Source of the DNA: an uncultured Oscillochloris sp.
GTDB taxonomy: Bacteria > Chloroflexota > Chloroflexia > Chloroflexales > Chloroflexaceae
Direction of reading: 5' to 3'
DNA: 5,795 nucleotides
Assembly: GCA_903877945.1 (NCBI GenBank)
Contig: CAIRFY010000485.1
Location: forward strand, 1 to 5,795
The notes beneath the pieces are model-generated. The model did no database searches. It saw only the letters and a list, made by a program, of their open reading frames with translations, and had not been told where the DNA came from. Positions 1 to 5,790 of the stretch are shown here, piece by piece (positions within the stretch are counted from its first letter, which is position 1; each line of letters starts with the position of its first letter). Both the position numbers and the translations under genes were made by a program.

Positions 1-1
1 A

Positions 2-16
2 CCGCCTGGCAGGCGG
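2..16. repeat. Short perfect GC-rich hairpin at window edge
   Basis: CCGCCT (2-7) and AGGCGG (11-16) are perfect inverted arms around a 3-nt loop. No T-tract follows on the plus strand, and the minus-strand continuation lies outside the window, so a terminator role cannot be judged. It could belong to the 3' end of a neighbouring transcript or be a small REP-like palindrome. Confidence 0.35.
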
Positions 17-75
17 CGCTACGGTCATGGTAAACTGTAAAGCTGTTCTGAACCTTGTCTAAGCGGGATCTGTCT

Positions 76-177
76 TATAGCAATCCTCTTGGGGTTGTTG
101 TGTAGAGTCAAGGCTTTAGCCGGATAAGGCCGCCTAAAGGCTCGACTCCTTTTCATAACCAGTTTAGGATTGCTATA
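76..177. mobile_element. MITE-like 102-bp palindromic element with 12-bp terminal inverted repeats
   Basis: TATAGCAATCCT (76-87) and AGGATTGCTATA (166-177) are perfect 12-bp inverted repeats. The whole interval folds in one register about its centre (126/127): after a partly paired stretch (93-98 with 155-160), positions 105-123 pair with 130-148 at 16 of 19 positions, leaving a 6-nt loop. It has no coding capacity and is visibly richer in A/T than its surroundings. The TA dinucleotides at both tips fit the TA target duplication typical of IS630/Tc1-mariner elements, so a non-autonomous derivative of such an element is the likeliest reading; this is inference. It lies 12 nt beyond the aldehyde dehydrogenase stop codon, so its transcript could also fold into a 3'-end hairpin for that mRNA. 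Confidence 0.7.
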
Positions 178-189
178 TGGTCGCTTTTC

Positions 190-1668
190 CTACAACCCAA
201 GCGAGATGTATTTGACCTCAAGATACTCGTCAATACCCTGGGGGCCGCCCTCGCGGCCAAGGCCGCTCTGCTTGACGCCACCGAAGGGAGCCTGGGCGGT
301 GGAAGGCATGCCGTCGTTGGCCCCAATGATACCGTACTCCAGGCCCTCGGCCACCCGAAAAACCCGGCCCACATCGCGGGTGTAAAAGTAGGCGGCCAGG
401 CCGTAGTTGGTATCGTTCGCCATGCGCAGAACCTCCTCCTCGCTGTCGAAGGGAATGAGCGGGGCCACCGGGCCGAAGGTCTCCTCGCGGGCCACCAGCA
501 TAGCGGCGTCCACATCGGTAAGCACCGTGGGCGTCCAGAAGCGCCCACCGAGGGGCGAAGCATCGCCGCCGACCAGCACCTGCGCACCGCCCGAGGTCGC
601 CTCGGTCACGTGGCGCTGCACCTTCTCCACGGCCGCCGCGTCGATCAGCGGGCCGACGCCCACCCCAGGTTCTAGGCCGTTGCCCACGCTGAGTCCGCGC
701 ACCTGGGCGGCGAAGTTTTGGGCGAAGCGTTCGTAGATCCCGCGCTGCACAAAGATGCGGTTGGCGCACACGCAGGTCTGCCCGGCGTTGCGGAACTTCG
801 AGGCCATGGCCCCGGCGATGGCCGCATCCAAGTCGGCGTCATCGAAGACGAGGAAGGGCGCGTTGCCGCCGAGTTCAAGCGACAGGCGCTTGACGGTATC
901 TGCCGAACTGTGGATGAGTACCTTACCCACCTCGGTGGAGCCGGTGAAGCTGACTTTGCGCACGCGCTGGTCGGCGAAGATCGCCTCCGAAAAGGGGACA
1001 GGGTTCTGGCATGTGAGGAAGTTGACCACGCCGGGGGGCGCACCCGCCTCGACAAAGAGCCTACCCAGTTCCAGGGCCGAGAGCGGAGTCTGCTCGGCGG
1101 GCTTGCAGATCGCGGTGCAGCCAGCGGCGAGGGCCGGGCCGAGCTTGCGGGTGAGCATGGCGGACGGGAAATTCCAGGGCGTGATCAGGGCCACCACGCC
1201 GACGGGCTGGCGCAGCACCAGCAGACGCTTATTGGACGAATTAGCCGGGATGGTCTGCCCGTAGATACGCTCGGCCTCGCCCGCGAACCAGGCGAGAAAG
1301 GAGGCGGCGTAGGCGATCTCGCCACGGGCCTCAGCCAGAGGCTTGCCCTGCTCCAGAGTCATAATCGTCGCCAGGCGCTCCTGGCGCTCCAGCATTAGGG
1401 CAGCGACGCGGCGCAGCAGGGCGGCGCGCCGGGGAGCCGGGGTAGCCGCCCAAGTCGGCAGGGCGGCGGCGGCCGCGTCAATGGCGGCGCGAGCATCATC
1501 GGCACCGCCGTCGGGTACCTCGGCCAGCAGGGTGCCGGTGGCTGGGTTATCGACTGGGAAGCTGGCCCCGCTGGCGGCGAGACACCATTGGCCGCCAATG
1601 AGTTGGAGGTAGGGCGCACCGCCGAGAGTTGCCGCAGCGACCGAGTCGCTGTCGATGGTTGATGTCAT
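190..1668 (-). CDS. gabD: NAD(P)-dependent succinate-semialdehyde dehydrogenase family protein (aldehyde dehydrogenase)
   Basis: A complete 492-residue aldehyde dehydrogenase, close to the roughly 480 residues usual for GabD. It should oxidise succinate semialdehyde to succinate with NAD(P)+ in the cytoplasm, the last step of GABA degradation. Visible motifs are the nucleotide-binding segment ITPWNFP (162-168, Asn166), Lys189 in CKPAEQTP, the FTGSTEVGK loop (241-249), general base Glu265 in LELGGN, nucleophile Cys299 in GQTCVCAN and EETFGP (395-400). The C-terminal APFGGVKQSGLGREG and EYLEVKYISLGL stretches are very GabD-like. Cys299 and Cys301 form a CxC pair like the redox-switch pair known from human SSADH. 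The ATG at 1668 is preferred over the upstream in-frame GTG at 1746 because AAGGAG (1675-1680) lies 6 nt before it and alignment to the family begins just after it. The gene stands alone, divergent from the plus-strand operon. Glutarate semialdehyde or another aldehyde is a possible alternative substrate. Confidence 0.9.
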   Translation of the reverse strand: MTSTIDSDSVAAATLGGAPYLQLIGGQWCLAASGASFPVDNPATGTLLAEVPDGGADDARAAIDAAAAALPTWAATPAPRRAALLRRVAALMLERQERLATIMTLEQGKPLAEARGEIAYAASFLAWFAGEAERIYGQTIPANSSNKRLLVLRQPVGVVALITPWNFPSAMLTRKLGPALAAGCTAICKPAEQTPLSALELGRLFVEAGAPPGVVNFLTCQNPVPFSEAIFADQRVRKVSFTGSTEVGKVLIHSSADTVKRLSLELGGNAPFLVFDDADLDAAIAGAMASKFRNAGQTCVCANRIFVQRGIYERFAQNFAAQVRGLSVGNGLEPGVGVGPLIDAAAVEKVQRHVTEATSGGAQVLVGGDASPLGGRFWTPTVLTDVDAAMLVAREETFGPVAPLIPFDSEEEVLRMANDTNYGLAAYFYTRDVGRVFRVAEGLEYGIIGANDGMPSTAQAPFGGVKQSGLGREGGPQGIDEYLEVKYISLGL

Positions 1669-1705
1669 CGCTGGCTCCTTGGGGATTGTAGAGTATCGAT
1701 TGCCG

Positions 1706-1714
1706 ATTGTACCA
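1706..1714 (-). promoter_or_regulatory. Candidate extended -10 promoter of the aldehyde dehydrogenase gene
   Basis: Read on the minus strand, TGGTACAAT (1714-1706) is an extended -10 (TGn plus TACAAT, one mismatch to TATAAT). Transcription would start near 1699, giving a leader of about 30 nt that contains AAGGAG and the ATG at 1668. A weak -35-like ACGACA lies at 1736-1731 with a 19-nt spacer. A second TACAAT at 1690-1685 is too close to the ribosome binding site to be useful. Confidence 0.5.
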
Positions 1715-1739
1715 CCGAGATCGCGCTTTCTGTCGTTCA

Positions 1740-1793
1740 CCCTCACCCCCTGCCCCTCTCCCGTTCAGGGAGAGGGGGCTGGGGGGGTGAGGG
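1740..1793. repeat. C-rich/G-rich long-arm hairpin, dispersed-repeat type
   Basis: A C-rich arm (1740-1762) is followed by the loop GTTCA and a G-rich arm (1768-1793). CCCCTCTCCC pairs perfectly with GGGAGAGGGG, and after a short internal loop CCCTCACCCCC pairs with the GGGGG-TGAGGG side. Sequences of this pattern (CCCTCACCCC...CTCTCCC...GGGAGAG...GGGGTGAGGG) occur as dispersed intergenic repeats in many GC-rich bacterial genomes. It lies between the two divergent promoters and overlaps neither. No T-tract follows on the plus strand, so it is not a standard terminator. Whether it is a mobile repeat, a nucleoid or protein site or a transcription insulator cannot be decided here. Confidence 0.75.
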
Positions 1794-1857
1794 CTGAGCG
1801 GCGGCAGATCCCTTATTCGAAAAGTATTGCCCCCAAACCTTCACCATTCTACACGCA

Positions 1858-1866
1858 TGATATAAT
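1858..1866 (+). promoter_or_regulatory. Extended -10 promoter producing a probable leaderless mRNA
   Basis: TGATATAAT (1858-1866) is a perfect extended -10: TGn followed by consensus TATAAT. A -35-like TTCACC lies at 1840-1845, with a short 15-nt spacer, so the extended -10 probably carries most of the strength. The methyltransferase ATG begins at 1873, only 6 nt after the hexamer, which is where RNA polymerase would normally start. No Shine-Dalgarno sequence precedes that ATG. It probably drives the whole four-gene operon. Confidence 0.75.
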
Positions 1867-1872
1867 CCGCCT

Positions 1873-2556
1873 ATGGGCGTGATTTGGCTTAGCGGCGTTG
1901 TCATCGCCGGGGCGATTCTGTACTGGTTAGTGATCATCGGCGAGGGCGCGTACCTCGGGCCGTGGGCCGTCCGCATGATCTATCGGCTCGGCGCGCCCCA
2001 CTATGACGCCGTGCGCGCCTCGGTTGTGGCCAATGACTCGGCCTTGCTCCTCCCGCTACTCCGTGCGGCTATTGCCAACATTGATCGCCCATACGTCCTC
2101 GATGTGGCTACCGGCACCGGACGTGTGCCCCTGCTCCTCGCGCAGATTGTCGGTTTCGACGGCCAGATTGTCGGCGTGGATCTGACCCCGCAGATGCTTG
2201 ACCGGGCCAGGGCGAAGCAGGCGGTCGCGTGTCCGCAGGCTCCGATCCGCTGGCATCTCGGTGAGGCAGGCCACCTAGACTGGCTCGATGCCAGCTTTGA
2301 TGTGGTATGCTGCGTGGAGTCACTGGAGTACTTCCCGCACCCGCAGCGCGCCCTCGCCGAGATGGCCCGCGTCCTGCGGCCCGGCGGTACGCTTGTGATC
2401 AGCAAGTGGCCCGACGGTTGGGCCTACGCGCTTCCCGGACGCGCTCTGACCTGCACGGCCCTGACTCGTCGCCTCACAGGGCTGGGTTTCGGCGAGGTGA
2501 TGATCCGACCGTGGCAGCCTGGACATTATGAACTGGTGACGGCAAGGAAATGCTGA
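1873..2556 (+). CDS. Class I SAM-dependent methyltransferase with N-terminal membrane helix
   Basis: A 227-residue protein. Residues 3-22 form one hydrophobic segment (WLSGVVIAGAILYWLVII) likely to anchor it in the cytoplasmic membrane. The rest is a Methyltransf_11/UbiE-like Rossmann domain: motif I VLDVATGTGR (75-84) binds S-adenosylmethionine, Asp103 in GVDLTPQML is the acidic residue expected to hold the ribose hydroxyls, FDVVCCVESLEYF (142-154) is the motif IV region, and VLRPGG (167-172) precedes the usual VISKW strand. The substrate cannot be told; small molecules, lipids and quinones are all known for this superfamily. There is no ribosome binding site, and the ATG coincides with the predicted transcription start, so leaderless translation is expected. 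The next possible start, Met35, would remove the membrane helix and also lacks a ribosome binding site. First gene of the operon; its stop lies 46 nt before the pseudokinase ATG. Confidence 0.85.
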   Translation: MGVIWLSGVVIAGAILYWLVIIGEGAYLGPWAVRMIYRLGAPHYDAVRASVVANDSALLLPLLRAAIANIDRPYVLDVATGTGRVPLLLAQIVGFDGQIVGVDLTPQMLDRARAKQAVACPQAPIRWHLGEAGHLDWLDASFDVVCCVESLEYFPHPQRALAEMARVLRPGGTLVISKWPDGWAYALPGRALTCTALTRRLTGLGFGEVMIRPWQPGHYELVTARKC

Positions 2557-2602
2557 GTGCTGAGCGGCCTTGCATCGCTCGACCCTCAATCCTCAACACG
2601 CA

Positions 2603-4045
2603 ATGGCAGATGCAACCGCAACCCCCACCGCTGTGCCGCTGCTCTTTGGGCGCTATCGTGTGCAGGAACAGCTTGGTGAGACGCGCTTGGCCAGCGTCTA
2701 TGCGGCGAGCGACGAGCGCCTGCAGCGCCAGGTTCTCTTGCATCTGCTCCGCAAGGATCTGGCGAGCCAGGAGCGCTCGCGAACCCGCTTTATCAGCGAG
2801 ATCGGCCAGAGCGCCCAGCGCTCGCATCCGGCACTGCTTGAGGTGTTTGATAGCGGTGAGGCCGCCGGGCGACCCTTTATGATCACCGAGTATGTGCGCG
2901 GGCGTCCCCTGCACAACCTGGGCGCGCTGTCGATCACGCAGGCTCTGCTCTCGATACGCCAGGTGGCCGGGGCCGTCGCGGTCTGTCAGTCCTCGGTCGG
3001 CGCTGATACCCCCGGCGGACTCTACCACCCGCCGATTAGTAGCAGCAATCTGCTCCTGGTGGATGCGGGCCGGGTGAAGCTCGTCGAGAGTTGGAGTCTG
3101 CCGTCCGGCGAGATTCTGGCCGATCTTGCCTCCTACCGCGCCCCCGAGCTAAGCGAGGGCCAGCCGCTCACTCCGGCGAGCGCCACCTATAGCCTGGGCC
3201 TGCTCCTGTACGAACTGCTCACCGGGGAGCGCCCGGTCAGCGGCGCTGATGCGCGATCTACCGCCTTGGCCCATCTGAGCGTCCGCATCCCCCCACTCGC
3301 GCAGCACCGACCGACCCTCTACCTGCCGATGGCCGAGCAGCTTGTGGCGAAGGCTACGGCCCGCTACCCCGAGCATCGTTACGCGAACGCCCAGGAGTTC
3401 GTGGCCGCCCTTGACGCGCTCTTGCACGACCTCGCGGCCAGCACGCAGCGCCTAGCGGTGCCGTTAGCCCCGCGTGCGGCGCAGCCCGTCCCTGCCCTGC
3501 AGCCCGTTGTGGTGGCCCCTCACCCCCAGCCGCGTTCCAGTGGTTTTGACAGCACTAGCCGCATCAGCCGTCAGGCACCGCCGAGCGCGGGCATCAACAA
3601 CGTGCGGACACGCAGCAATCTCACCCGCAGCCTCGTGGGCTGGCTGGTGATGATCTGCCTGTTACTTATGGTGGCGATTGGCAGCTATATGGGCGTCAGC
3701 GCCCTAATAAACCAGTTCAGCGGCATCTCGATGCCGAGCCTGCCGAGCTTGCCGAGCTTGCCGAGCCTACCCACAGAGAGTGGCCCACTCTCCTGGCTGG
3801 GCGGGTTCTTCACGCGGGACAAGATCTATATCGTGAACCTTGCGGAGGGTCTCAACCTGCGCTCCCAGCCCGATGTGACCGACGACGCCAATATTCTGAT
3901 TGTGGTACCCAATAGCACGCCGGTAACCAAACTCCAAGACCCGGAGGTGAAAGACAATATCGCCTGGCTGCGCGTGTCGGTTGAGGTCAGCGGGAAGCAC
4001 TACGAAGGCTGGATGTCGCTCAAATATCTGCGCCAGGAGCAGTAG
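2603..4045 (+). CDS. Membrane-anchored protein kinase-like pseudokinase with extracytoplasmic SH3b domain
   Basis: A 480-residue protein. Residues 15-278 have the layout of a bacterial Ser/Thr kinase (GRYRVQEQLG, RPFMITEYVRGRPL, YRAPEL, YSLGLLLYELLTGERPV), but the catalytic residues are gone. The glycine loop is degenerate (LGETRLASVY, 24-33), the beta-3 lysine is His47, HRD is H142-P-P144, the following lysine is Ser146, and DFG is E162-S-W164. Glu66 (alpha-C), Asn149 and APE (180-182) remain. A basic, proline-rich linker leads to one membrane helix (about 344-369), a PSL repeat (378-389) and a bacterial SH3 domain (about 405-477; NLRSQPD, GWMSLKYL). Positive charges before the helix place the kinase fold inside and SH3b outside, where such domains commonly bind cell-wall glycan or peptide. 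Probable role: envelope sensor or scaffold rather than phosphotransferase. Start: ATG 2603 has no clear ribosome binding site; an in-frame TTG at 2570 would add 11 residues and has none either. Confidence 0.87.
   Translation: MADATATPTAVPLLFGRYRVQEQLGETRLASVYAASDERLQRQVLLHLLRKDLASQERSRTRFISEIGQSAQRSHPALLEVFDSGEAAGRPFMITEYVRGRPLHNLGALSITQALLSIRQVAGAVAVCQSSVGADTPGGLYHPPISSSNLLLVDAGRVKLVESWSLPSGEILADLASYRAPELSEGQPLTPASATYSLGLLLYELLTGERPVSGADARSTALAHLSVRIPPLAQHRPTLYLPMAEQLVAKATARYPEHRYANAQEFVAALDALLHDLAASTQRLAVPLAPRAAQPVPALQPVVVAPHPQPRSSGFDSTSRISRQAPPSAGINNVRTRSNLTRSLVGWLVMICLLLMVAIGSYMGVSALINQFSGISMPSLPSLPSLPSLPTESGPLSWLGGFFTRDKIYIVNLAEGLNLRSQPDVTDDANILIVVPNSTPVTKLQDPEVKDNIAWLRVSVEVSGKHYEGWMSLKYLRQEQ
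3734..3769 (+). repeat. Four tandem 9-bp repeats encoding a PSL spacer
   Basis: Four consecutive copies of a 9-bp unit (CCGAGCCTG, CCGAGCTTG twice, CCGAGCCTA) encode Pro-Ser-Leu four times, just after the membrane helix of the pseudokinase. It is likely a short rigid extracellular stalk before the SH3b domain. Copy number could vary between strains by replication slippage without breaking the frame. Confidence 0.85.
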
Positions 4046-4055
4046 CGACAACAGA

Positions 4056-4061
4056 GGGAGG
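4056..4061 (+). promoter_or_regulatory. Ribosome binding site that fixes a GTG start
   Basis: GGGAGG lies 5 nt before GTG 4067 and 20 nt before the alternative in-frame ATG at 4082. The spacing favours the GTG as the acetyltransferase start. Confidence 0.7.
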
Positions 4062-4066
4062 TCGGG

Positions 4067-4678
4067 GTGGCGAAAGAAGAAATGACGGGACGGGTAATCC
4101 ACGGCAAGCGGGTGCGTCTGCGTCCCTGGCAGCGACGCGACACGCTGGCCCAGGAGTTGTGGCCACGCTACACCGAACCCTTCAGCACGCTATGGAATAT
4201 CCCGCGTACGATCTCCTTTGATGATGAGGTTCGCTCGGGCTGGATCTCCCAGCGCTACGCATGGGCGATTGAGGACACCTACCAGCGCATGATCGGCAGG
4301 ATCTCGTTACGCGAGATCGACGTGCATCACGGTAGCGCCCGCCTGGGCATCTCGTTATCCCAGCACCACGTGAGCCAGGGCCTTGGCACCGAGGCTCTGG
4401 CAGCCTTCCTCGACTACTACTTCGGCCCCTTGGGCTACTCCACCATGCTTCTGGATGTAGCCGCCTTCAACGTGCGGGCGGTGCGCTGCTACGAGCGTCT
4501 GCACTTCGAGTATGTTGAGAGCGAGTGGCGCGGTGCTGGACGCGACCCGAGCATTTATCTGCTCGATGATCCGCGCTACAAGGAGTACGCATCCTTCTTT
4601 CGTCGCGGACGCTTTGAGACGATGGTTGAGTTTTACGAAATGATGCTGACGCGGGAAGCGTGGGAGTCCCGCCCGTAG
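4067..4678 (+). CDS. GNAT-family N-acetyltransferase (RimJ/RimL-like)
   Basis: A 203-residue protein expected to transfer an acetyl group from acetyl-CoA to an amine. It opens like RimJ/RimL and streptothricin-type enzymes with VIHGKRVRLRPWQRRD (10-25). The strand MIGRISLREID (75-85) leads to motif A, SQHHVSQGLGTEAL (98-111), whose Q104-G-L-G-T108 is the acetyl-CoA pyrophosphate loop (Q/RxxGxG/A). VAAFNVRAVRCYERLHFEYV (131-150) is the usual motif B, where Asn135 and Tyr142 are typical conserved positions. About 45 residues after the core (from 157) form an extra tail rich in aromatic and charged residues (YKEYASFFRRGRFETM) that could affect substrate choice or oligomerisation. The substrate is unknown; ribosomal or other protein N-termini, amino sugars and aminoglycoside-like compounds are all possible. 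GTG start with GGGAGG 5 nt upstream; the gene begins 21 nt after the pseudokinase stop, consistent with cotranscription. Confidence 0.87.
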   Translation: MAKEEMTGRVIHGKRVRLRPWQRRDTLAQELWPRYTEPFSTLWNIPRTISFDDEVRSGWISQRYAWAIEDTYQRMIGRISLREIDVHHGSARLGISLSQHHVSQGLGTEALAAFLDYYFGPLGYSTMLLDVAAFNVRAVRCYERLHFEYVESEWRGAGRDPSIYLLDDPRYKEYASFFRRGRFETMVEFYEMMLTREAWESRP

Positions 4679-4696
4679 CCGTGCAAGGAGCGCGAA

Positions 4697-5242
4697 ATGT
4701 CGCTGATCGCTGGGAACCTGGCCGTGGTGCAGCGCCTGATTGATGGGAAGCAGATGGCCTGGTGTGTTTTCGCGGGCGCGGCCGCACACCTGTACGGGAC
4801 GCGCCGACCCATTCAAGATGTAGATCTGATCGTGCTGCCCGGACAACTCTCAACCGTGGTGCAGTTGCTTCAGAGCAGCGGCAAGTCGGTGCAGTTCGAC
4901 GGACAGCGCATCATTTGGCGCGGGATCAAGATCTTCGATGATATGGTCGTGCGCCGCGACGGGACAACCTTCCCGCTCACGCTTGATGCGCCGATGCAGG
5001 CCCACCTCCGCAAGATGTCGCTGCTGGGCGCACCAGTCATGGTGATGTCCCCCGAGGATGTAGTGGCCCACAAGCTGCTACAGGATCGCAACTCGTCCCA
5101 CGGCAAGTATGATTTGGCCGATGTGGAGGGGATTATCCGTCGTCAGAGCCTCGACATTGACTACCTACGCGAGCGGATCACGCTGATGCGGGCGGAGCGC
5201 CAGTTGACTGATCGCCTGCGTGCGCTTGGGGTGGCGATCTAA
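4697..5242 (+). CDS. Nucleotidyltransferase-fold protein (DNA polymerase beta superfamily, AbiEii/DUF6036-like)
   Basis: A 181-residue protein with the features of small minimal nucleotidyltransferases. FAGAAAHLYGTRRPIQDVDL (25-44) matches the pattern glycine-rich turn, helix, then D-x-D; Asp41 and Asp43 would bind the metal. The turn reads G27-A28 instead of the usual GG or GS. Asp81 or Asp82 in IKIFDDMVV may supply the third acidic residue. SPEDVVAHKLLQDR (118-131) and KYDLADVEGII (137-147) match the C-terminal helices of AbiEii-like and related proteins. Such enzymes transfer nucleotides to RNA, protein or small molecules, but the target here is unknown. AAGGAG (4685-4690) lies 6 nt before the ATG, and the gene begins 18 nt after the acetyltransferase stop; it is the last gene of the operon. 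No HEPN or AbiEi-type partner is adjacent, so a classical toxin-antitoxin pair is not supported. Confidence 0.75.
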   Translation: MSLIAGNLAVVQRLIDGKQMAWCVFAGAAAHLYGTRRPIQDVDLIVLPGQLSTVVQLLQSSGKSVQFDGQRIIWRGIKIFDDMVVRRDGTTFPLTLDAPMQAHLRKMSLLGAPVMVMSPEDVVAHKLLQDRNSSHGKYDLADVEGIIRRQSLDIDYLRERITLMRAERQLTDRLRALGVAI

Positions 5243-5315
5243 GGCCAATACCTTTCAAATAAGGAATCCGTTGCCGACCTTGCCCCCTCACGTCCTCGCG
5301 TCAGCAACCCGGCAC

Positions 5316-5358
5316 AAAAAAAAGGATGCGGCACCTCTCACGAGGGCCGACATCCTTT
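5316..5358 (-). terminator. Rho-independent terminator of rpsR, possibly bidirectional
   Basis: Read on the minus strand, AAAGGATG (5358-5351) pairs perfectly with CATCCTTT (5328-5321). The stem continues with CGGC/GCCG and CCTC/GAGG, each offset by a single-base bulge, around a small loop. The strand then runs into a T8 tract (5323-5316). This is a textbook intrinsic terminator about 20 nt beyond the rpsR stop. In the plus direction the same stem is followed by TTTAATTT, which could weakly terminate the converging operon. Confidence 0.9.
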
Positions 5359-5376
5359 AATTTGCGGCATGGTTAG

Positions 5377-5736
<360 letters not shown>

Positions 5737-5741
5737 AGTAA

Positions 5742-5748
5742 CTCCTTT
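5742..5748 (-). promoter_or_regulatory. rpsR ribosome binding site deciding the start
   Basis: AAAGGAG on the minus strand (5748-5742) lies 5 nt before GTG 5736. No comparable site precedes the in-frame GTG at 5781 within the visible sequence, so the shorter rpsR is preferred. Confidence 0.85.
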
Positions 5749-5761
5749 ACCGGCGGGCGCA

Positions 5762-5790
5762 TTGGCTCGCCAAAATGACACACATTGGCG
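5762..5790. promoter_or_regulatory. Cluster of TTGGC/GCCAA half-sites upstream of rpsR
   Basis: TTGGC (5762-5766), GCCAA (5769-5773) and TTGGC (5785-5789) lie just before the rpsR ribosome binding site. The first pair forms a 12-bp palindrome with a 2-nt centre; the second and third form CGCCAA/TTGGCG arms (5768-5773 and 5785-5790) around 11 nt. The two foldings exclude each other. This could be a leader RNA hairpin, a protein-binding site, or chance; the sequence alone does not decide. Confidence 0.3.

Noticed and set aside
718..1398. 226-residue open frame on the plus strand
   Set aside because: It lies entirely antisense to the well-supported aldehyde dehydrogenase and has no recognisable domain; a long antisense frame is expected in GC-rich coding DNA.
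1669..1746. 26-residue N-terminal extension of the aldehyde dehydrogenase from GTG 1746
   Set aside because: It has no ribosome binding site, would start upstream of the candidate promoter, and is not family-like, whereas ATG 1668 has AAGGAG at 6 nt.
1655..1882. 75-residue plus-strand frame across the intergenic region
   Set aside because: It is translated mostly from the C-rich/G-rich hairpin repeat, contains both promoters and lacks a ribosome binding site.
2474..3028. 184-residue minus-strand frame
   Set aside because: It is antisense to the end of the methyltransferase and the start of the pseudokinase, with no recognisable motifs.
2645..3440. Active serine/threonine protein kinase
   Set aside because: The overall fold matches, but lysine, HRD aspartate and DFG are all substituted, so calling it an active kinase would mislead.
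4355..4846. 163-residue minus-strand frame
   Set aside because: It is antisense to the acetyltransferase and nucleotidyltransferase genes, both of which have clear motifs and ribosome binding sites.
4067..5242. Toxin-antitoxin pair (GNAT toxin plus partner, or AbiE/MNT-HEPN type)
   Set aside because: The GNAT protein is longer than the typical TacT-type toxin and has no DNA-binding antitoxin beside it; the nucleotidyltransferase lacks a HEPN or AbiEi partner.
5737..5781. 15-residue N-terminal extension of bS18 from GTG 5781
   Set aside because: The AAAGGAG site would then lie inside the coding sequence, while it is ideally placed for GTG 5736.
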